From: an uncultured Geobacteraceae bacterium
GTDB taxonomy: Bacteria > Desulfobacterota > Desulfuromonadia > Geobacterales > Pseudopelobacteraceae
Length of the DNA: 8,755 nucleotides
Assembly (NCBI GenBank): GCA_903879825.1
Contig: CAIRND010000138.1
Location: 1-8,755, forward strand
Reading direction: 5' to 3'
Below are positions 1 through 6,600 of this stretch, in pieces. Made by a program: the position numbers and the translations under genes. The notes beneath the pieces are model-generated. The model ran no database searches and had not been told where the DNA came from. It saw only the letters and a list, made by a program, of their open reading frames with translations. Position 1 is the first letter of the stretch; each line of letters begins with the position of its first letter.

Positions 1-1053
1 AGTGCCGTTCGTGACGCTAACGGCCGCATTGTTGATCGTCAAACCGGCAACAGCGCTGCTATCGGAAATAGTGCCGGAGATGTTGAGGGTAGCGGTGTTG
101 GTAATAGCCCCATTGCCAAGGGTGGAGACCGTCAGTACCGGCCCGGTTATGTCGATGGCGGCGCTGCAACTTGCCGGTGTACCGCCGTTTATTCCGCCGC
201 AACTCCAGCTCCATGGGCCGCTGCCAGTGACACTGGTTGCTGTTCCGGTCGTGCAGAGATCCGCCGTTGGAGCAGCAGTGAACACGCCGCCGTTGCGGGC
301 TCCGCAGACACCGTTAACCGGTGCGGGGATAATGATATTTTGCGTTACCTGTGCGGCACTGTTGTAGGTGGTGCTGCCCGCCTGATCTGCGGCAATGGTG
401 CAGGTACCAGCGGCCACACCGGTGACAGTACCGCCGGCGATTGTGCAAATATCGGGAGTGGTGGAGGCATAACTTACCGCAAGGCCAGAGGAAGCAATCG
501 CTGAAACAGTGCCTGTTCCGCCAACAACAACCGTCGGCGCTGCACCAAAGCTCAGCGTCTGGTTTGTCTTGCTGCTGGTAGCTGTCCCCACCACAGTTCC
601 GCCAACGGCGCTGGAAGGTATTTCCGTCCCGCCTATCTGGCCGAGGATGACAGTGGTAAGGTTGATGGATGTCGTCACTGGCTTCAATATTTTAAAATTT
701 ATCGTGGCAAGGGGTACCAAATTACCCGTCACCGTCACATTATCGAATACTGCCGCAGCAATCATTCCTGAACCGGTTGTTGCCCCTAAATCCTGTGCTA
801 TGAGTTGGTCAAAGGCCGGGTTAATCGTGGCTGAAAGAGCCTCCAGATCGGCCGTACTATAGCTAAAGCCGAACTGGAATCCACCAAGGTCGCGAACTGA
901 ATCGGCCTCAATCGTGACCGTTATTGTCGAACCGACTACTCCGCTCGGCGCAGGCGGCGTGACGCGCACCTGCACCGCAGCAACCGCTCCGGTTGCCAGG
1001 GAGAGGAGCATCAGCAGTGCCATCAGGGCGTATTTCAGACTATGGAAGCCCAT
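1..1053 (-). CDS. Secreted cohesin-domain protein with Ig-like and four-Cys modules (C-terminus beyond left edge)
   Basis: The frame is open from an ATG at 1053 to base 1 (351 residues, no stop in the window). Residues 1-26 are a signal peptide (MGFHSLKYALMALLMLLSLA, ending AVAA). Residues ~27-156 look like a cohesin: a VRV strand, a 'GSTITVTIEA' strand, 'LGGFQFGFSYS', a 'NPAFDQL' turn, then 'LATINFKI' and 'INLTTVIL' near the end, matching the family's strand order and length. Residues ~162-240 are a bacterial Ig-like module (TNQTLSFGAAP to TCTIAADQAGSTTYN). Residues 246-296 are a four-Cys module (C250, C267, C285, C296). Another Ig-like repeat begins at ~303 and runs off the window. Cohesins bind dockerins, and the gene just upstream encodes one, overlapping by 14 bases. 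The protein is probably a cell-surface or secreted scaffold. The cohesin call is from fold pattern, not a search; a generic Ig-like adhesin domain is the alternative. Confidence 0.85.
   Translation of the reverse strand, partial: MGFHSLKYALMALLMLLSLATGAVAAVQVRVTPPAPSGVVGSTITVTIEADSVRDLGGFQFGFSYSTADLEALSATINPAFDQLIAQDLGATTGSGMIAAAVFDNVTVTGNLVPLATINFKILKPVTTSINLTTVILGQIGGTEIPSSAVGGTVVGTATSSKTNQTLSFGAAPTVVVGGTGTVSAIASSGLAVSYASTTPDICTIAGGTVTGVAAGTCTIAADQAGSTTYNSAAQVTQNIIIPAPVNGVCGARNGGVFTAAPTADLCTTGTATSVTGSGPWSWSCGGINGGTPASCSAAIDITGPVLTVSTLGNGAITNTATLNISGTISDSSAVAGLTINNAAVSVTNGT
166..318 (-). repeat. Four-Cys module, left copy
   Basis: A 51-codon unit, residues 246-296 of the cohesin protein, starts VNGVCGARNGG and ends in SC. 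Compared by eye with the right copy (8240-8392), 39 of 51 residues are identical, with no gaps and all four Cys conserved. The DNA is also visibly similar. Confidence 0.85.
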
Positions 1054-1966
1054 TGAACCCGCCTTTTATGATAGCCAAAGCTTTTTTAAAGTCACCGTCA
1101 CCATTCAGATCCAGGTCGCTGTTGAAACACGTCCCGGTCTTTGTTGTCCCTTTTCCGCCAACGACACGCAGTACATCAAGAATGTTTACTCCACCCGATG
1201 CGTCAATGTCGTGTGGATTTGTCTGAACAAAGGTGCGGGGTGCGGTTCCGCCGGATGCGCTCGGCACCGTGCGGAAGCGGTCAATGACGCAGCCGCTGGT
1301 GCCATGGTTCTCGGTAATTTTTACCCGTTCGCCACCAACCAGGTGGAGTGTTGAGCCAGTTTCGCGGGTAAAGAGGTTGTTAAGATTGAAGTAATCACCG
1401 CCCGGATTGCCGGAAAGCTGCAGCGACAATGGCGACAGGGCAGAACCATTAAGCAGCTCCAGTGTGGATAGAATTGTGTCGCGCGTAACGCCGGACGGCA
1501 GATGAACGTCAGACATCCTGACGATATCATTGCCGCTCGGCACGATAGTGGCCCCGGACGGTGTGCTACGGACAATGGCGGTCGCGGTCACAACCGGTGC
1601 TGCAACGGTAGTGACTTTGTCAGAAGTCGATGTGGACGTCACCGCCAGTTGGTAACAATAGCTGGTGGCGGCGTTTAAACTGCTTATGCTGATACGCATG
1701 ATGCCGGAAGCCGAATTTTGCTTAACTGCCACGTCAAAACCGGTAACCGCTGTGGCACAATCTGCCCCAAAGAGGGACAGAACGGCCGTTGCCGCTTCAC
1801 TGGTTGTCAGGACGACCGAGAACGAACGGGTGGTGACATCGGTGGTCACCGGAGTGGAGAGAACCGGTACTCCGGCCGCCGCCTGAACGGACAGCAGCAG
1901 ACAGAGCAGCAGTGCTAAGCATCCATCCTTCATCCACTTACGGATTATGTGCGCGCCACGTCGCAT
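1040..1966 (-). CDS. Secreted fibronectin-III-like protein with C-terminal dockerin domain
   Basis: 308 residues. I chose the ATG at 1966 because GGAG precedes it by 6 bases; a TTG at 1999 has no such site, and the ATG at 1933 has only a weak one. Residues 1-32 are a signal peptide with a basic start (MRRGAHIIRKW) and core 'LALLLCLLLSV'. Residues ~34-125 resemble a fibronectin-III or other Ig-like domain (SFSVVLTTSEAATAVLSL, later ATSYCYQLAV). The middle (~130-245) is unassigned. Residues ~250-308 are a dockerin: the first loop DIDASGGVNILD (253-264) fits DxNxDGxVxxxD with Ser at position 5; the second, DLNGDGDFKKAL (286-297), keeps the first half but lacks the final Asp and looks about two residues short before its helix. 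Dockerins bind cohesins through a calcium-dependent duplicated loop-helix. The next gene, overlapping by 14 bases, encodes a cohesin, so these two are probable partners. No catalytic domain is evident. Confidence 0.85.
   Translation of the reverse strand: MRRGAHIIRKWMKDGCLALLLCLLLSVQAAAGVPVLSTPVTTDVTTRSFSVVLTTSEAATAVLSLFGADCATAVTGFDVAVKQNSASGIMRISISSLNAATSYCYQLAVTSTSTSDKVTTVAAPVVTATAIVRSTPSGATIVPSGNDIVRMSDVHLPSGVTRDTILSTLELLNGSALSPLSLQLSGNPGGDYFNLNNLFTRETGSTLHLVGGERVKITENHGTSGCVIDRFRTVPSASGGTAPRTFVQTNPHDIDASGGVNILDVLRVVGGKGTTKTGTCFNSDLDLNGDGDFKKALAIIKGGFNGLP
1062..1066 (-). promoter_or_regulatory. Ribosome-binding site of the cohesin gene, inside the dockerin gene
   Basis: On the minus strand AAAGG lies 8 bases before the ATG at 1053. 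It falls within the codons for the last residues (IKGGFNG) of the upstream dockerin protein. The cohesin start therefore lies before the upstream stop (TAG, 1042-1040), an arrangement typical of translational coupling. Confidence 0.5.
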
Positions 1967-1972
1967 GCTTCG

Positions 1973-1976
1973 CTCC
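1973..1976 (-). promoter_or_regulatory. Ribosome-binding site deciding the dockerin gene start
   Basis: GGAG (in CTGGAGCGAAGC) lies 6 bases before the ATG at 1966. Alternative in-frame starts at 1999 (TTG) and 1933 (ATG) lack a comparable site. Confidence 0.6.
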
Positions 1977-2003
1977 AGAATTTTGCTGGTTAAGTTCAAA
2001 AGG

Positions 2004-2085
2004 AAATCCCCCCTAGTCCCCCTCTCATAAAGGGGGGGACTTTTTTTAACCTCCCCCTTTATGAAAGGGGGATTGAGGGGGATTT
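2004..2085. repeat. 82-bp C/G-run inverted repeat (REP-like intergenic element)
   Basis: The element begins AAATCCCCC and ends GGGGGATTT. Each half carries paired runs of C then G around a CATAAAGGGG or TTTATGAAAGG core, so the whole folds on itself and each half forms its own hairpin. It starts 4 bases after the stop codon of the glycine-rich protein gene and occupies most of the gap to the dockerin gene. Motifs of the form AAATCCCCCTCAATCCCCCTTT are, to my recollection, dispersed many times in Geobacter and related genomes; that copy number cannot be seen here. On the minus-strand mRNA it could protect the upstream 3' end or attenuate transcription into the dockerin-cohesin pair. Confidence 0.8.
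2015..2047 (+). terminator. Rho-independent terminator-like hairpin facing against the genes
   Basis: On the plus strand AGTCCCCC (2015-2022) pairs perfectly with GGGGGACT (2034-2041), closing an 11-base loop and running into seven T (2041-2047). This is the standard intrinsic terminator shape, but it would stop plus-strand transcription, antisense to every gene here. On the minus strand the hairpins of the same element are not followed by a T run, so sense termination is not supported. Confidence 0.55.
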
Positions 2086-2089
2086 GAAT

Positions 2090-3607
2090 TTACGCCTTCG
2101 CCCGGTTTGCCGGGTATTCCTTGCCGGATGCTGTGATATACGTCACCTGCGACTTCCCGTCCATGCCGCCTTCTACTCTGATCTTGGCCACGTATTCTCC
2201 ATTAAATTGCGGCAAAGCCATGGCTACCAGTTCCGTCACCGTGTAGGTCACCGCCGCCTGCAGGATATTGTTGCCGGGGCTGAGCGTGATCGTGGCCGTA
2301 GCAGTGCTTACGTCGGTAGAACTTCCGGTAAAGGCGGAACTGATTGATGAACTCCTGCCGACACCGGAAGATGGAATGACATAGACCGTTGCAGTAGAAC
2401 CGGTCGGAATGTAGTAAGCGGATAGGCTCACTGTTGCCGTCGTTGTACCTGTTTGAAAGGTAATGTCTGCATTACCGGTGGGGTTTGCGGGGGCTGGTTT
2501 TACCACTGTGTTATCCGGCCCGGTTGTGGGCGTTACGCTGACGATAGCGAGCGTCGGGTTATTCGGAACAAGCACATGTCCGGGGGTCCAGGTTGTGTAA
2601 GCCGGGCTTGAGTTGCTTGTTGTCCAGCCTGTGATGGTGTTGGATTCCAAGCGGATTCTGCCGGCGCCACCGGCTCCAGTACTGATATTCGGGCCACCGC
2701 CACCACCAGCACCGCCATTTGCAACAAGACCAGGACCGCCGGACATACTAAGCACGTCGGCAACTAACCGAATTGCCCCGCCACTGCCACCGCCGCCGCC
2801 CCCACCGCAACCGGATCCGCCTGAATTGCCTCCAGCCATGCCGTTTGCGTAAATAATTCCTCCAGGAAAATGTATGGTTCCTGACGAGGCAATAGTTATC
2901 GCACCTCCTCCACCACCACCGCCTGCACCATTATAGCTGGAACCTGAAGCACCACCACCACCGCCAGAACCGCCAATCAGCGGCAAAAGTGAAGCCTGAC
3001 CATACACCGAGCCACCAACGCCGCAACCATAGTTCGCGGTTCCGCCACCTGCCCCGAAACCACCACCACCTGCATTACAGGCGCTACCCCAATAGTCCGG
3101 GGAGGGCACTCCTGTGGTACCACCTCCGCCGGGTCCTTTACCAGCCCCTCCAGGTTGGCGGGCAAGTCCTCCAAACATTGGCGATACACCGCCTCTCCCA
3201 CCGTCAAATCCGCCGGGCCCACCGGTTCCGGGCTGACCATCATCTCCAAGGTTGCCGTTACCCGCCGTACCGGACTCAGTAGGTGCAGTTAAAGCGCTCA
3301 CATTGATAACACCGCCAATTGAAACGTTACCGCTGGTACGGATAATGACTGGTGTGTTGGCGGCATTCTTGGTGAAATAAATTGTATATCCCGCAGGGAC
3401 GGTGAAGGTCGTATAGTCCAGAATACCATTAGCTGGCAGGGCTATAGTGGTGGTGGTGGTTGGCGGAGTATACGCCCCCCGGCAAGTGGTGCTGTTGTGG
3501 AAGGCCGCGCCGCAGCTGCTGCCGCTCTCAAAAGCGGCAGCCAGAGCTGTTCCCGCCAGCAGTGTCATTACCAGCAATGTCATCATGATCGTCTGTATGG
3601 TTTTCAT
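2090..3607 (-). CDS. Secreted glycine-rich repeat protein of unknown function
   Basis: 505 residues. The ATG at 3607 has AAGGAG five bases upstream (3613-3618). Residues 1-24 are a signal peptide (MKTIQTIMMTLLVMTLLAGT, then ALAAA). A Thr run (TPPTTTTTIALP, ~48-58) precedes a β-rich stretch with 'FTVPAGYTIYF' and 'TSGNVSIGGVINVS' (~68-105), typical of the first turns of extracellular β-helix-like proteins. Residues ~112-320 are extremely Gly-rich, with runs of five to eight Gly interrupted by short β segments such as AITIASSGTIHFPGG, GGAIRLVADVLSMSGGPG and GAGRIRLESNTITGW, suggesting a Gly-padded repeat fold. Residues ~350-460 are a Ser/Thr-rich β domain and ~460-505 a compact tail with 'YVAKIRVEGG'. 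Five Cys lie outside the signal peptide (32, 42, 177, 195, 267). No enzyme motif is visible. Probably a structural or adhesive surface protein; it may share the mRNA of the TIG protein gene 79 bases upstream. Confidence 0.85.
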   Translation of the reverse strand: MKTIQTIMMTLLVMTLLAGTALAAAFESGSSCGAAFHNSTTCRGAYTPPTTTTTIALPANGILDYTTFTVPAGYTIYFTKNAANTPVIIRTSGNVSIGGVINVSALTAPTESGTAGNGNLGDDGQPGTGGPGGFDGGRGGVSPMFGGLARQPGGAGKGPGGGGTTGVPSPDYWGSACNAGGGGFGAGGGTANYGCGVGGSVYGQASLLPLIGGSGGGGGASGSSYNGAGGGGGGGAITIASSGTIHFPGGIIYANGMAGGNSGGSGCGGGGGGGSGGAIRLVADVLSMSGGPGLVANGGAGGGGGPNISTGAGGAGRIRLESNTITGWTTSNSSPAYTTWTPGHVLVPNNPTLAIVSVTPTTGPDNTVVKPAPANPTGNADITFQTGTTTATVSLSAYYIPTGSTATVYVIPSSGVGRSSSISSAFTGSSTDVSTATATITLSPGNNILQAAVTYTVTELVAMALPQFNGEYVAKIRVEGGMDGKSQVTYITASGKEYPANRAKA

Positions 3608-3627
3608 ATTTTCTCCTTCTACTTTGA

Positions 3628-3640
3628 TGCAATATTTGCA
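3628..3640. promoter_or_regulatory. 13-base perfect dyad ahead of the glycine-rich gene
   Basis: TGCAA-TAT-TTGCA is a perfect 5-bp inverted repeat with a 3-base spacer. It lies 20 bases before the ATG at 3607 and next to that gene's ribosome-binding site, in the 79-base gap after the TIG gene. Its position would suit an operator, but so short a dyad can arise by chance, and no convincing promoter was found around it. Confidence 0.25.
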
Positions 3641-3686
3641 CGGTCAACGCTTATATTTTATCGGAAACTTTTCTGCGCTGGGCTTC

Positions 3687-6600
3687 TTATACCCCCGGAG
3701 GACCGCGCGATAGATCCGGCAGCTCCGCCAAACGAAACATGCGTTCTTTTAAAATTCCACGGGAAGAGTGTTCGGACGCATTCGTGGTGATCCGTTGCTG
3801 CATCGCAAGCAGCACCGCATCAAGCTTGCGTCCGTTTAATCCGTATAATTCACTTATTTTTGCGACGGTAAGGTAGTCGTTAGCTATTTCAACGGGTGGT
3901 TCGTTCGCAGCAACCCAATCTTTATCATCAGACTCTGGTGCAATGCTGCCTATCGTCTCAATAATTTTGAGCGTAGTGGTGGTTCCGAGTGTCGCACTGC
4001 TGCTGCCGTAAGGGGTGATCAACCGCACCAGTCGGTCGCTGACAACAGCACTGGCGGCAACAATGACCGTCACCGAGACATGCTCACCGGTCTCATTGCT
4101 CGACCAGATCGGAGCGTTGTCAACAGTGATGCCGTCAGACGACAGCACCTCGATTTTAGTGACCCCCTGGAGATGAACTCCGTTCATTGTCAGGGTAACG
4201 GTGGAACCGGTTACCGCAAGAACGGACGAAGCCGGGTAGCTGGTCGTAATGGAGTTCAATACCGGTTTATAGCCGATCTGCAGAATATCTATCCCAACTA
4301 CGGTTGACATCAATGCCGTGCTGCCGACCTGCGGAACCAGAGTTCGTTTTCCCTGGACAATACCTGAATCAGCCGTGATGTTCACCGTCCCGGAACGGCC
4401 ATCCGCTGCCGGAGTCCATGACTTTACCGTCAGGTTATCGGAAGGTACGACAGTAATATTGGTGACGGTACCGAGTCCGACGCCGGTAAGGGTGAATGTA
4501 GCAGAACTGCCCGGTTCCATGGCAGCCGGCGAGAATCCGGTAAAGACCCCACCTACGGCGACACCAACCTCGGTCGACACAAGCGAACCATAATCAACAC
4601 TCTGGCTGGTCGGAGACTCTGGCGGTGTCACCATAATGCCGACCTCGCGCGAGGTAACCGGCTCGTATACCATGGTGACCGGACCGCTGAGCGAAGCGGT
4701 AGAAACCAGAACCCCGATCTCCGGCGACAACAGCGGCGTATAGGTTGTCCCCGCGTCGATGGTGACACTGAAACTATTGGCCGTGGAGGCTGTTGGCGAA
4801 GAAGTGCCACCCGGCGTGGTCGCAGTGACGACTCGATTACCCAGCGCTGCATCGGCGGTAATCGTGAGGCTGGTAGTGATCATCGTCCCGTCAGCGCTGA
4901 CCGTCGGCGGGTTAACGACCGTGATTCCGGTAGATGGGGTGAAATCAACGCTGCTGGCGGAGCCAAAGTTTGTGCCGATGATCGTCAGAGCGACGACCTG
5001 GCCACGCATGGCACGGATCGGTTGGAGGCTGGAGATTTCAGGCACCGGCAGCGTAACGCGGAACTGGTTGGAACCGGCATCAGTAGGCAGGGCATAGCCG
5101 CCCGATGAAAGTGCCACAAGCACGGAACGTGGCGACACATCGGCGCCGGCGGCTATGTCGATCGTTACCTGGGGATTGCCGTCGACAAAGGTAAGCGAGG
5201 ACGGATGAACCGTAATCCCGTCCGGCGGATAAAAGGTGATGCTGCTGGCGTTGTTGAGACCAACACCGAGGGCGCGCACCACCAGATTGCTGCTACCGAT
5301 ATTGCCGCTGACCGGAGTAACACGAGTAATAGTCGAGCCGACCGTCACTCCGACCGGTAACGATGCAATTGGCTCGTAGTTAAATATCTGTCTGGCTGCA
5401 GCAGTGGCCAGCTGCACCTGAACACCGACTTCGGCCGAGAGTGACGTGTGGGTGAAACCGGGGTCGGAGAGGGATGTCACGCTAAAAGTGTTGGTTACAG
5501 AGGCGGCGGCTGATGTCGTGCCGCCGGGAGCGGTCACCGTAACGATGCGATCACCTATTGTCGCACCTGCGGCAATTGTGAATGAGACGGTGACCGTAGT
5601 CCCGTCCGCACTGACAGTTGGTGGATTGCTGACGACGATGCCGTTTGACGGGGAGACGTTGACGCTGCTGGCTGATGTGAAGTTCTTGCCGATGATCGTC
5701 ATGGTGACGGTATCTCCGACCATAGAGCGAAGCGGAGAAATACTGGAAATTTCAGGAATCGGTAAGGTTACATTGAAAATATCCGATCCACCTCTGGTGG
5801 CTTTGATAACGCCGCTAGCGGTGGTTACGAGCACTGTGCGGGCACCAGTGTCCGCATTGGCAGCAATATCAATCGGTACAGTGATTGACCGGCCATCAGG
5901 GGCCACCGAAAACAGACCAACCGTGATGCCACCGGTGGCATGCAGAAAGCTTATGCCGGTAACAGCACCCAAGCCATAACCGGAGATTGTGACTGGTAGC
6001 GCATTGTCTCCGATGGCGCCATGATTCGGAGAGACGCCGGTGATGACCGGACCTACCGCCACACCGACCTCGGTACTTACCAGCGGGTTATAGTCGACAA
6101 TAAAGCTTGTAGGTGCGGTGGCATTTTCACCCACCTGAACCCCGATCTGTAACGAGGCGAGCGGACCATAATCCCTGGTCTGAATTGGAGACACTCCGGT
6201 GAAGACCGGACCAACCTGGATACCTACCTCGGCACTGATTACCGGGGTATAGGTGGGATTGACACTTGTCGGAGCAGTGTAGACAGGTCCAATCTGAACG
6301 CCGACCTGGGAAGAAATGAGTGGAGTGTAGTTCGCCGCCTGGGTCGTCTTTACCGTTACGGCATGCTGAGTGCCGCTGATACCGAGACCAGGTGACGTGG
6401 CACTAATTATTGCGCTGCCAAGAGCGTTTGCACTTACAGTTACCTGGACGGAACGTGCGCCATTCGGAATGGTGACTGAAGCCGGCATGGTGACAATTCC
6501 TGCCGGCACCGCAGTCAGTGTAACCGGAAAACCACCCGCAGGAGCGACTGTGTCCAGAGTAAGCGTCAGCTGATAGGATAAGCTTAGGCCGGTGAATGTT

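Noticed and set aside
2..1354. Several open frames on the plus strand over the cohesin gene
   Set aside because: They are shadows of the minus-strand gene, which has a signal peptide, recognisable domains and one continuous frame. The plus-strand translations show no domain and begin without ribosome-binding sites.
3608..3686. Separate promoter for the glycine-rich gene
   Set aside because: TTGACC is present on the minus strand at 3647-3642, but no acceptable -10 element follows at 16-18 bases. Read-through from the TIG gene is simpler.
4318..5979. Plus-strand frames rich in Val, Pro and Thr opposite the TIG gene
   Set aside because: These arise from reverse reading of repetitive Ala/Thr/Gly/Val codons. 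They repeat wherever the TIG domains repeat and carry no start signal.
4551..6329. CRISPR-like spaced repeats
   Set aside because: The periodic unit is about 75-80 bases and is in frame inside one gene. The conservation is at protein level, and the DNA copies are diverged.
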